Counted from the stretch's first letter, positions 55,501 through 64,000 are shown. The stretch: DNA of 64,000 nucleotides from Ctena decussata (GCA_963989385.1 OZ022508.1:54413087-54477086), one strand, 5' to 3'. A program made the numbers and translations. Notes: generated from the sequence alone by a model not told the origin.

Positions 55501-58500
55501 GCAGTTACATAGATATGAGCAATCAGAAAGGTTTAACGCACAACTTTGACATAATGAAAATGCCTAAGTCCTAATTATTGACCCCTGGCCCCACCCTGGG
55601 ACCTGACCCAGGGCCTTAGCTAGTTCACATCAAAGGTAATGCTATAGAGATATCATGAACCAAATATGAAAAGAATCTGATGTGTGGTTACACAGATATG
55701 AGCAACCCAAAAAGGTTTAACGCAAAACTTTTACGTAAAGTTGACGAACGGACGGACGAACGAACGAACGGACGAACGAACGGACAAACGGACGAACGGA
55801 CGGAATGACAAAAACTATATACCCCCTGACATACTTCGTATGTCGGGGGTATAAATACTTGTTTCTACACTAAATATGAGAAACTTGTAGTTATTTTATA
55901 TGTTTTAAGCTAGCAAATCACGACCATTTACAAGCAAAAGTTTACAGTGGTGTCTCACGATTGAACTGAACATGATCTCATATCTCTGGGAGAGCAACAA
56001 GGATTTTCTTTTATTAGTAGTGGCTCTTCACATTTTATGCGTTCATATTTTAAGAAACATTTGAAATATTACTTTAATGTATGAAAACAGAAAATCATAG
56101 TCTGGTCTTCTTTCCGTACAAAGTTCTTTTAAAGGGCACTACCTACGAATGTATATACAGTCGAACAAACAACTGGTATCTCAAAGTACATGTTCTGGTC
56201 CCAGAAAATTTACAATGAGATACCAGTACTTTGAGAAAACGGTATTTAAACTGTAAAGAAAATTATGGAATGTGCCCAAACTACATATATATTCTTATAC
56301 AACAGGATGCATGTAATTTGAAATATCGGTGTTTGAGATAACGAGAGTCAATTTTATTGTGCTTCGGATCAAAGAGCACTAAACACTTTGCCCAGAAGCC
56401 TTAACTTGCATTAAAATAATCCTTGCACATTTTCTGAGAAAGAAAACAGCAAAGACGCCTACATGATGTTCCATGTTGTAGTTTTTCTTGTTACAGGTCA
56501 GCTGAAATCATCGATTCAAAACCATCCCCTAGAATCCTCAACAGTCATTTTGCAGCTAGTTGTCTTCCAAAGCAACTTACCACAAAGAAGGTTAAGACTA
56601 TACACGTAATGAGAAACCCTAAAGATATTTCTGCCTCTTATTTCCACCATATTAAAGGTTTCAATTGGGTGCATGCTGGAAAACAGCCTCTCAACACATT
56701 TTCGGATTTTCTTCCATATATGACAGGCGAATACGGTGTTCGTAAGTACAGTCAAACCTGCTTATGTGGTCCCCTCTGTTAAGGGGTCACCTGCCTTTAG
56801 CAGCCACTTTTTCAATGCAAATGAACCTGTATTAAGGGGTCACCTGTCAAAAGCAGCCAATTTACTTGGTTTCCCTTGGGTGACCCCTTAAGACAGGTTT
56901 GACTGTAATTCACTTCCAGTCTGGCTGCTTTATTCTCAGCAGGTCCATGCGCCTCATTGACGTCACATTGACGTCGATGCGACGTCATCACGTCGCATCG
57001 ACTTTAGTGCGGCGTCATTTCGACGTCATGTGCCCGCTTGGTTAAGTTGTATAGGTACACTTCCGTGTTTTTACCCGTTTTTTTTCAAACGGAAGACAGC
57101 TCTCCTAATTTCCCGTTCGCTTCCCTGCTTCCCTGAACATCAAAGCCCTTCTAAAGTAAATTCTTCTTTTAAGAAACATCCGGTTAGGAGAATTGAACTG
57201 AACTGAACTGAAATCTGGATGGTGTCAGATGTTTGCAACTGTAGATACGTTCCACTACAGATGCGTTCCGCTGAGTCACTTATGATAATAATAACACCAA
57301 CGGTGGGTGGGTACGGGGGAGGAGAAATCTAGTAGCCATTTCGTTCCGTTCCGCGGAATACTAACAGCCTGCAGTTTCCTAAGACTCGTATTGCAAAAGG
57401 AAAGTGAGTAGGAAGGGTATTTTAATAATGGTTGCTGCTGTACACCTGTGATTAATAGAGAACAAGTGTTCTTTTGAAACAACATTGGATCTGAATTGTC
57501 GCTGTTCAATTTTGTACATGTATGACCGTTATTTGCATTACAACTCCTCAAGTCTCATTTCCAATGATTCTTGTACTTCTGAGAATTCGAGAACAAATTC
57601 AATTAGGAGGGGGAGAATGTCACAGGGTAAAGGTTGGGTATACCATACACTGGCACTACTTTGCGGTACAAGCTGGGTTTTAAAGCGACGTGGCAGAGCG
57701 TTCGTCTATCATGCAGGTGACCTGGGTCCGAGGTTGTAAAACTTGAGTATAATCTCAAACTCAAAATAGAGTACACTGATTAGCTGCTTCCGAGCATGTG
57801 CTTGGAAGCAAGCAATCAGTGTGCTTTGAGTTTGAGAATGTACTCAAGTTTTATAACCTCCGGATCTGGTCTGGCCGAGTCCATACTGGAATGTCTGAGA
57901 TTGTTCAAGAGTCAGTGACAACTACATGTACATGTATTATATTTCGATATTATTGCAGACGTGTATGTTTCGTTATGGAGATACTATAAGGAGATGGAGC
58001 AGTTTACAAAAGAAAATCCAGACCTAGTTCTCACTCTTCACTTTGAGGAAATGAAATCGGTAAGGATTTAAGATCAGCAAATCACGTAGGATTCCGGTGT
58101 TTTTTATCAACGATGGAGACCGGAATCATACGAGTTGTACCGAAAGATGAAGGATACCGGAATCATACAGGGTTTGAGAAGGTGTTAGACCAATAATCGC
58201 AAATATAGGCATATCGGCAGCCAGTACCCCCGTCTATCATCGCGGCCGTTGCCAACTACAATTAACACCGGTACACATCGAATTCTGCCGTTGCAAACCG
58301 TGACTTTTAAAACCGGTAAATATCATTTCGTGTGGTTGCAAACTTCGTTTTACACATGTAAACGTCGTATGCAGCCGTTGCTGACTTCGTTTAACGCCAT
58401 AAAACGTCAAATTCTGCCGTTGTCAATTTTATTTTACACCGGTAAACGCCGTATTCTTCTGTGGCCAACACCGGTGTTAAATGTAGTTGGCAACAGCAGG

Positions 58501-61500
58501 AGACGGTATTTTTGACGTATTCTACCATTCCCAACAACATTTTTACACCGGTATACTTCGTATCCTTCTGTTGCCAACTTCGTTTTACAACGTTAGACGC
58601 CGTATTCTGCCGTTTTTAACTTCGTTTTACACCGGAAAACGCCGTATTCGTCCGTGGCCAACACCAGTGTTAAATGTAGTTGGTTTAAACAATATTTATT
58701 CAATATAAATTACATATACAGACATAATACAAAACATAGCATGGTACAGGATCTGAGGGTAAGCGAATCGCTTATATGAAAGTCATCTCCTGGTATGAAA
58801 GTCATCTCTAAATGTAGTTGGCAACAGCCAACTGAAGTCGATCACGGTTTTTCGATGAACGCCAACTTCGGTTCATATCAGTGACAGTGAACCGGTAATA
58901 AACGAAGTTGGTAGCAGCAGTATTCGATGTTTATCAATCGCCAGCTTCGCTTCACATCTGTGACAGTGAACTAAACTGGTATTAAACATGGTTGACAAAG
59001 GCAGAACATTTTGTGTGGCAGTGTATACCGAACTTTACCCTGCGGGCACATGACGTCAAAATGACGTCCTACAGACGTCGATGCGACGTCGTTACGTCGC
59101 ATCGACGTCAGTTCGACGTCATTTCAACGTCATGTGCCCGCTGGGTATATTTTGTCATTATGGGTCTTACATCTTCGATACTAGCAAGCAGTTGGACGCC
59201 TTTTAAAAGCAGGTCATTTCAGCTGACAACTAAAGTGGCCCAAATTGTTTTTTAAACCTTTTTTTTTTGGTGAAAATGAAGGATACTTACTTCAATTACA
59301 GTTGGCTTATCACGTGCACGTTCAATTACGATAACGTTTCGAGAGAAGCTTTCATCGGTACCTTACGATAAAACATTTTATAGTTTGTTTGTTTTTTTGT
59401 TTTTTGTTTATTTGTTTTTTTTTTGTTTTTACCACTGATGCAGCAATTGGGTCTTTAATATTACTGTGAAATGAGACTTTACAGGAAGTAATTTGGCGTT
59501 TGCAGTAAAAACAATCGAGAAATAAATAAAACAAAGGCAGTAATTTCTTGATAGCACAACTGTGTTTCATAGTCCTTGAGCAGAAATATAGGGATACGCC
59601 CCTAAGATTATAACAATTTGTTAAAAGTCTTATGACTGTTGGTATGGAGATCTTCATTAATCTTTAAATTTTCAGCATGAAAATATGAAGGCGCGTGTTG
59701 AAATTTTGTCAGTTTGACAAAATTTCAATACGCGCCTGCGTATTTGCGTAAAGCCAGCTACCCTCCTACCCGTGGGATGGCTCACTTTGTCTTAACTGTA
59801 TTACCAGAATCAAACAGAAGCAGTGAGAAAAATTGCCAGATTTCTGAACAAAGACCTGTCTGACGAAGTTATACAGAGTATAGCGGACAAATGCTCCTTC
59901 AAAAACCTAAAGACTGCCAATGAGGGTATGAAACAAAGGCCATCTAATTTGGTTAAGCGACTTACAGAAGAAGAAAAGGGGAGGATGATAAAGCATAAGC
60001 CACCTTCAATGTATAGGAAAGGTATATTTTTGCTTAACATCTGATAGTGCCGGACTCTACCTCGACCTCGGGTAGGACAGTGCATAAAGCGCTGGCCTGA
60101 TAAGCTAACTGTCCGGGTTCGGTTCCTGTTGTAGGCGGAAATCTTTTCACCCGTAAATGGGGTTTAATTGCACATATCCTTTCATTATCACCCTCCCATC
60201 GTCCTTATATGGCAGAAAGACTGTTAAAAAGAATGTAAAATCGCAAGTCATCCACCCATTCATATTTTCTCTGCCGTTATGGTAGCTTATATGTGACTAA
60301 CAAATTAGCAGTAAATTTCTGAAAAAAGAAAAGATAACTAGAAAATTGTGTCTGTAAAGTGACGGCCGCATGCTCCCCATTACCCATTACCCCGCACTCC
60401 TCCTCCTCCCCCCTCCCCCTCACCTGCCCTATCCCCACCACTTTCACAAGAATTCTCTGCATGATATCTAACTGATTAGTAATAAACTGTAATATGTCTT
60501 GAGAACACACTAGCTTGTTACCTATAATTATTGTTGAATAAGCAATGAAAATTTCTAAGTTCCAAAGCCCGCAATTTTACTAAAAACTTTGTTTTTATCT
60601 TGAAACATCTTCATGCATGTCTTTATTATGTCTGTAACATATATGGAAAGCCTCAAAGCCTTAAAAAACCATCTATCATGAACTGTGAGAGAAGTTGATT
60701 ATCAAACACTGTTAGAGAAGTTGATTATCAAACACGAAAATTTCTAAGTGCTAAAGCCTATAATTTTGTCAAAAATCAATTTCTGAGTATAAAAAATCTT
60801 CATGCACATTTTCAATATGTCTGCAATATGTGTGCAAAGCTTCACTTCATCCGTCATAAGCTGTGGGAGGAGTTGATTACACAAACTTGTTACCCTACAT
60901 CAAAAACAACACTGAAAATGTCTAAGTCCGAAAGCCTGTAATTTTGTCAAAAATTATTTTTTGACCACAAGAAATCTTTATGTACTTCTTCAATATAACT
61001 GCAACATGTGTGAAGAGTTTTAAAGTTGATTACACAAACTTGCTACTAAATTGTGCGACCGACAGACAGACAGATGGACAGGGGTAAAACATAATGCCCC
61101 CTGACTATCGTCACGGGGGCAAAATAAAACGCCATAACAACTTCTAAGTTACTCTTCCCCACCCTGAGTCACACAAACACATGTAGCGGCTCATTTGTCT
61201 ATCGTAACAAATACATGAATTCTTCGACGAGGAAATATTTCAGGCCAAAAATGCAATTATAATGCTTCGCATTCGGTGTTTGATTGACTTTGTTTATATC
61301 ATTCTCTTTGAAACAATATTTTGGTTTATGTTAGGCTATCTCCAAAACGAAACGAAGGAAGTTGAGAAACATAAGCTAAACAAGAGTCAAAAGAGGGGAG
61401 GGTGCGGGGTGGAGGAAGGGATATCTGCTGCATACACAAGTCTTTATGAATATCAGTGTAAAGAGTTTCAGTCGTATACGGCGCATTTAAACGCTCTGCT

Positions 61501-62377
61501 CTTGTGGTATTTGAAGAGGACTGTGTTATCAATTATGCAATGTGTTTCACTAAAATACGAATTTGACAAAAACTTTATAGTTTAATAAGCATAAAACTTG
61601 CGAAAAATTTCATGAAAATCGGACTGAACATATGCTATGGACTCTAACGTTAAATTCAAAATATTGAGCTGGGAACCCGCAAACCTGTGAGGAAATGACG
61701 TCATAAGTTCATGGTGAAAATCCTAAATAAATTCAGTTTGAAACATATTTCCGGTGTATCAGACGAATATACCTACTTTTGTACTTCACAAAGAAATGAT
61801 TCAAGCCAAATCAAAAGAGTTAGCAGCACTTTTCGCATTTCACGATTAAAATATTTATCCTGTGACAGGCTCTTCCAAACTGGCTGCCTCCATGACCGCC
61901 ATCATGAATTTTTGAAACCGTCATTTCTTTCTTTCTTAAGTCCTTTTTTCATGAAATTTTCACCAAAATTAATTACAATTTCAATTTTACTTAGCCTATA
62001 TGAGCCGCGACACGAGAAAACCAACAATGTGGTCGTGCGTCCAGCACAGACTCAGATCAGCCTGGGCATCCGCCCAGCCTGATCAGAGTCTTTGCTGTCC
62101 GCATGAAGGTAGCTTAGTCTCTTGGCTACCTTTTAAGCGCTTAGCGAAGAGTCTGGCCAGACTGGGCGGATGCCCAGACAAATCTAAGTCTGCGTTGGGC
62201 GCACAACCATATTGTTGATTTTGTCGTGTTGCGGCTCATATGTTAGTGTTTCCTTTAATTTCAGGGGAAGTAGGGGACTGGAAGAATCATTTCACAGTAG
62301 CGGAGAATGAACAGTTTGAAAAACTTCTGGAGGAGAATTTCAAAGGCGGCAACATTAAATTTGTTTATTCCTTATAA
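52327..62377 (+). CDS. SULT: SULT-C: cytosolic sulfotransferase, six coding exons, 317 aa
   Basis: Join 52327-52513, 53622-53715, 56497-56741, 57959-58059, 59808-60021 and 62265-62377 (954 nt with stop). The exon lengths and phases equal those of SULT-B. It should be a cytosolic PAPS-dependent sulfotransferase. The loop TFPKAGTHW (58-66), His111 (LNSHF), Arg133 and Ser141 (RNPKDISAS), YRKGEVGDWK (278-287) and KNHFTVAENE (287-296) are all present. It differs most from A and B in residues 1-45 and in exon 3 (SAEIIDSKPSPRI, HIKGFNWVHAGKQPLNTF), so the acceptor pocket probably differs. The frame is open upstream, with in-frame ATGs at 52273 and 52315; 52327 is preferred because it sits one base after an AG, as in A and B. 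Three splice sites have mobile elements within about 30 bp. Confidence 0.92.
52534..52770. mobile_element. 236-bp palindromic MITE, copy I (SULT-C intron 1)
   Basis: Starts GAGCCGCGACACGGGAAGAT; the right end has decayed to CTCGTGTCGCGTTTTA. It begins 21 bp after the exon 1 donor. Confidence 0.85.
52771..53307. other. SULT-C intron 1, remaining sequence
   Basis: Includes a fragment of the GAAGCAACTC family (about 52980-53080, with TTTGAGAGTTGACCCCCATT). No other exon. Confidence 0.4.
53308..53534. mobile_element. Pogo/Tigger-like MITE, copy 1 (SULT-C intron 1)
   Basis: The ends CAGTCAACTCTCGATATTCC and TGAGATATCGAGAGTTGACTG are inverses. TA lies at the left and CA (one change) at the right. 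CAGT...ACTG ends carrying repeated ATCTC/CGATAT words and a TA duplication are typical of pogo-group Tc1/mariner elements. No transposase. Confidence 0.78.
53622..53715 (+). CDS. SULT: SULT-C exon 2, residues 63-94
   Basis: ATTTTAG|GAACTC to TTTCA|GTACGT. It encodes GTHWIWEIVSMVMKGTAEYE. It lies about 90 bp after the end of a pogo-like MITE. Confidence 0.9.
53776..55139. other. SULT-C intron 2, mostly unclassified
   Basis: ATT-rich simple repeats at 53785-53830; a stretch 53980-54260 with SINE-like ends (CTGGAAGACGGCTCGG, AGAGCCGTAAAACCCAA); the rest is AT-rich. No extra exon is supported. Confidence 0.4.
55140..55855 (+). mobile_element. HINE-like element (SULT-C intron 2)
   Basis: The left end has GGGGCTCACGTATACCCCCG. 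A unit of about 182 bp is repeated (the phrase CCTAATTATTGACCCCTGGC occurs at about 55386 and 55568). A CGGACGAACGAACG spacer follows at about 55748. The right end is a hairpin, TACCCCCTGACATA / TATGTCGGGGGTA. Terminal hairpin, tandem unit and simple-repeat spacer resemble molluscan Helentron-derived repeats. Confidence 0.6.
56158..56355. mobile_element. Pogo/Tigger-like MITE, copy 2 (SULT-C intron 2)
   Basis: CAGTCGAACAAACAACTGGT on the left; the right end GATAACGAGAGTCAATTTTA is eroded. The interior matches copy 1 (GGTCCCAGAAAATTTAC, ATCGGTGTTTGAGATA). Confidence 0.72.
56497..56741 (+). CDS. SULT: SULT-C exon 3, residues 94-176, catalytic exon
   Basis: TTACAG|GTCAGC to GTTC|GTAAGT. It encodes PSPRILNSHFAASCLPKQL (His111) and VMRNPKDISASYFHHIKGFN (Arg133, Ser141). 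A 157-bp MITE begins at intron position +8, with its TA duplication at +6/+7. Confidence 0.92.
56749..56905. mobile_element. 157-bp MITE at the exon 3 splice donor of SULT-C
   Basis: The ends CAGTCAAACCTG and CAGGTTTGACTG are flanked by TA (56747-56748 and 56906-56907). The left TA overlaps the donor: GTAAGT is 56742-56747. Inner words AAGGGGTCACCTG and GGGTGACCCCTTAAGA pair. No coding content. Confidence 0.85.
56937..57042. mobile_element. CRE-rich hairpin MITE, copy e (SULT-C intron 3)
   Basis: The left end is eroded (CAGCAGGTCCATGCGCC); the right end is GACGTCATGTGCCCGCTTGG. The core GTCGATGCGACGTCATCACG matches copies d and f. Confidence 0.75.
57619..57919. mobile_element. TIR element with tRNA-like core, copy 3 (SULT-C intron 3)
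   Basis: The left end is GTCACAGGGTAAAGG, then TTGCGGTACAAGCTGGGTTT and AAGCGACGTGGCAGAGCG as in the other copies. The right end is eroded (AGAGTCAGTGAC). The middle is a hairpin (AAAACTTGAGTATAATCTCA, GTACTCAAGTTTTATAACCT). Confidence 0.65.
57959..58059 (+). CDS. SULT: SULT-C exon 4, residues 176-209
   Basis: ATTGCAG|ACGTG to ATCG|GTAAGG. It encodes VYVSLWRYYKEMEQFTKENP and LTLHFEEM. The tRNA-like TIR element at 57619-57919 ends 39 bp before the exon. Confidence 0.9.
58263..58660 (+). repeat. 42-bp minisatellite in SULT-C intron 4
   Basis: About eight or nine diverged units built on ACCGGTAAACGCCGTATTCT plus GCCGTTGCCAACTTCGTTTT. The unit length of 42 bp is a multiple of three, so long frames run through it, but they show no family resemblance. 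Related single units continue to about 58990. Confidence 0.8.
59037..59146. mobile_element. CRE-rich hairpin MITE, copy f, best-preserved (SULT-C intron 4)
   Basis: ACCCTGCGGGCACATGACGT and ACGTCATGTGCCCGCTGGGT form the ends of a 110-bp hairpin. GACGTC occurs repeatedly with period 10-15 bp, and one perfect TGACGTCA is present. Confidence 0.85.
59679..59748. repeat. 70-bp hairpin upstream of SULT-C exon 5
   Basis: GGCGCGTGTTGAAATTTTGT and ACAAAATTTCAATACGCGCC pair. A sister of 46561-46630. It ends 59 bp before the exon 5 acceptor. Confidence 0.8.
59808..60021 (+). CDS. SULT: SULT-C exon 5, residues 210-280
   Basis: TTACCAG|AATC to AAAG|GTATAT. It encodes NQTEAVRKIARFLNKDLSDE, CSFKNLKTANEGMKQRP and a charged stretch ending YRKG. 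Confidence 0.91.
60048..60263 (+). mobile_element. tRNA-derived SINE (SULT-C intron 5)
   Basis: The head has an A-box-like GGACAGTGCATAAAGCGCTG and a B-box-like GGTTCGGTTCC (60116-60126), spaced as in a tRNA. The tail is GTAAAATCGCAAGTCATCCA then CCCATTCAT. The inverted copy at 10750-10930 shares this tail. The tRNA fold is not intact. Confidence 0.65.
60500..61125 (+). mobile_element. HINE-like element with about 190-bp units (SULT-C intron 5)
   Basis: Three diverged units, each with GAAAATTTCTAAGT or a close variant (about 60547, 60739 and 60914) followed by AATTTTGTCAAAAAT-like words. Then come a GACAGACAGACAGATGGACA spacer and a terminal hairpin CCCCCTGACT / CACGGGGGC. Same design as 55140-55855. 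Confidence 0.6.
61126..62001. other. SULT-C intron 5, remaining sequence
   Basis: No exon is recognised. Frames near 61262-61585 have no family resemblance or splice context. Confidence 0.4.
62002..62237. mobile_element. 236-bp palindromic MITE, copy J (SULT-C intron 5)
   Basis: Starts GAGCCGCGACACGAGAAAAC and ends GATTTTGTCGTGTTGCGGCTC. ATAT on both sides (61998-62001 and 62238-62241) is a 4-bp target duplication. Confidence 0.88.
62265..62377 (+). CDS. SULT: SULT-C exon 6, residues 281-317 and stop
   Basis: ATTTCAG|GGGAAG to the TAA at 62375-62377. It encodes EVGDWKNHFTVAENEQFEKL and a tail ending KFVYSL. The 236-bp palindrome copy J ends 27 bp before the exon, so the pyrimidine tract is squeezed into TGTTTCCTTTAATTTCAG. 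Confidence 0.91.
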
Positions 62378-62413
62378 AACTCAATTTATTTTTTTTTTCT
62401 AGTCAGAGAGGAT

Positions 62414-62419
62414 AATAAA
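62414..62419 (+). promoter_or_regulatory. SULT: Possible polyadenylation signal of SULT-C
   Basis: AATAAA lies 37 bp after the stop codon, the only canonical hexamer close to the end of any of the three genes. It gives a short 3' UTR. Not confirmed. Confidence 0.35.
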
Positions 62420-62894
62420 TATTATAGTGACTATATATTTGATCTAGTTTTAAATGAAAAAATTAAGGTTTGTCATCGTCTTATCTAGTTTCTTTTGAAC
62501 GGATCTCCATTGCTAAAATGACCTGGTAATGTTAATGCCCATATTTTGCCCCTAGAAAACTCACAATGCAAAAGTTCTTATTTCAGTTTGACTTCAGTAT
62601 GTAAGCGCCTTTTAATACAAAATGTACATGCAAACTCGAGTAGGTGGATAAGTTGAAATACCTTGCACAATTCACATCTAGTTAGCAGCGTTATCGCAAT
62701 CATTTGCACAGCAACAAAAGCCTATTTTCAAGTGCAGTTAAAAGCTGTTGGTTTTTGATTGTGTGTTTTTTGTGTGTTTTGTTGTTGTTGTTGTTGATGT
62801 TGTTGCCATTAAAGGAATGGCTCATATCTTACAGTTTTCTTTAAAATTACTGAAACAACAGCGGAATGCCGGACACCATGTGGCTCTGAAAGTA

Positions 62895-63098
62895 CAGTCA
62901 ACTGTCGATATCTCGAAGTTGAACTTCAGGCCAAATTACTGATATCTCAAAGTTACTTTTCTGGTACCAGAACATTTACTTTGAGATATCTGTAGTTTGA
63001 GATAACAGAAGTTGAAATGTAAATAAAAATTTGAAATATATTCTACGATATAAGAAGATAATTTTAGATATCAGTGTTTGAGATAGCGGGAGTTGCAA
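62895..63098. mobile_element. Pogo/Tigger-like MITE, copy 3
   Basis: CAGTCAACTGTCGATATCTC on the left; the right end GATAGCGGGAGTTGCAAGTA is eroded. The interior words GGTACCAGAACATTTAC and ATATCAGTGTTTGAGAT match copy 1. Confidence 0.75.
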
Positions 63099-63378
63099 GT
63101 ACAAACAGAAGAAATATTTTGTTTCTGATATCACTATTTACTCAGACAGTAAGCAATACAAAATTGCAATGTTAGTGGCTTAGAATGTGGGTGTTGGGGG
63201 GTGGGGGGGGGGGTCAAAAACGGCTCTTGTCATTCCTTGTCCTCTGCAGAAAACGCGAAAATGACAAAATCTTTTGACAATAGAACCAAATCTGGAAATG
63301 TGTTGAATTAGATATAATGCATATATTACTGCTGAAGAAAAAAATGCTGCCATAACCGTTGCTCGAAGCTTATAAACT

Positions 63379-63474
63379 TAGAACCCTTCGATCTAAAGTC
63401 GAGTACTCTACCACGTAGCTTGTGGCGCAAGGCAGTACAAGCCTGTACGATGTACCCAACCATTACTCTGTGAC
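63379..63474 (-). mobile_element. TIR element with tRNA-like core, fragment copy 4
   Basis: Only one arm is present: GAACCCTTCGATCTAAAGTC, then GAGTACTCTACCACGTAGCT, GCGCAAGGCAGTACAAG and the CTCTGTGAC end. The opposite arm is missing. Confidence 0.7.
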
Positions 63475-63774
63475 AATAATACAGTTCCGTATTATATTTA
63501 TATGCCTGGGGCAACAATTAGGGCAGCCTACTAGGGTAACCTAAAATATGTTTCAACACACAGTGTTACAGCAACAAAAATATCAATGAAGCATATTGCG
63601 TTAAACGATGGTGTGTGGGGCTTGGCTAAATGACTTATCCGTCCTAAATGTGTCCCAAATGGTTTGCACCTGACCACTGGTGTCTTCAGATGGCAGTGGG
63701 TCATTTACTTTTGTTTCATTGTAGATCTTAATAAGAGCGGCATCAGAATTACATTTGTAAGATGAAAGTGAACA

Positions 63775-63990
63775 TTTTCCGGGAAAGCAACTCTATCACT
63801 TGTACATGTATTTTGCCTCCCTTCTCGATGGAGGTCTACTCTTTAAGGAAAGAATTCGCTCCTCTAGGAGGTCTACTCTTAAATGAAAGAATTTGCTCCT
63901 CTATGAGGTCCACACTTAAAGGAAAGAATTTGCTCCTCTATGAGCAATTTCTTACCTTTAAGAGTAGACCCATGTAAAATTGGAAGAGTT
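63775..63990. repeat. GAAGCAACTC-family repeat with triplicated core
   Basis: GGGAAAGCAACTCTATCACT and TTTTGCCTCCCTTCTCGATG, then three tandem units of GAAAGAATTTGCTCCTCTA type (about 63853, 63890 and 63922), then the return arm GCAATTTCTTACCTTTAAGA. Other family members have one core, so this copy has expanded it. Confidence 0.7.
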
Positions 63991-64000
63991 TTGTCATCTA

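Overview
This window looks like invertebrate nuclear DNA, most likely from a lophotrochozoan and probably a bivalve mollusc. The genes have introns with GT-AG junctions, the intergenic DNA is AT-rich, and almost every kilobase holds a hairpin, foldback or terminal-inverted-repeat element. The class assignment is an inference from the repeat style and the genes, not from a species marker. I see no prokaryotic operons, rRNA genes, functional tRNA genes or CRISPR arrays.

The only confident protein-coding genes are three tandem cytosolic sulfotransferase (SULT) paralogues on the + strand, called here SULT-A (5410-12291), SULT-B (22774-36782) and SULT-C (52327-62377). Each has six coding exons. 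The first five coding blocks are the same length in every copy (187, 94, 245, 101 and 214 nt, counted from the ATG) with the same intron phases; the last is 107 nt in A and 113 nt in B and C. The proteins are 315, 317 and 317 residues. All three keep the PAPS-binding lysine loop (altered in A), the catalytic His111, the 3'-phosphate Arg133/Ser141 pair, the RKGxxGDWK box and the KxxxTVxxxE dimer motif. In each copy an AG acceptor lies one base before the ATG, so the 5' UTR is probably on an upstream exon that I cannot locate. A and B are close relatives and C is more diverged.

Layout. 1-5400: hairpin elements, a 1.4 kb TIR transposon carrying a fragment of LINE reverse transcriptase, and a block with a (CT)n tract that is duplicated upstream of SULT-B. 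5.4-12.3 kb: SULT-A. 12.3-22.8 kb: intergenic, with a 1.58 kb near-complete palindrome and several MITEs. 22.8-36.8 kb: SULT-B, whose introns 3-5 are swollen by a foldback element with a nested transposon, a mariner-like element and a Helentron-like element containing a 145-bp tandem array. 36.8-52.3 kb: intergenic, made largely of foldback and TIR elements. 52.3-62.4 kb: SULT-C, with MITEs lying very close to three of its splice sites. 62.4-64 kb: more repeats.

The genes probably act in parallel, moving sulfonate from PAPS to small hydroxylated substrates in the cytosol; the substrates cannot be read from the sequence. The most unusual part of the window is its repeat landscape. It includes ten copies of a 236-bp palindromic MITE with 4-bp target duplications, hairpin MITEs dense in CRE-like TGACGTC words, a 145-bp array carrying a TCAAGGTCA word in nearly every unit, and a TIR element with a tRNA-like core and a clear 6-bp target duplication.
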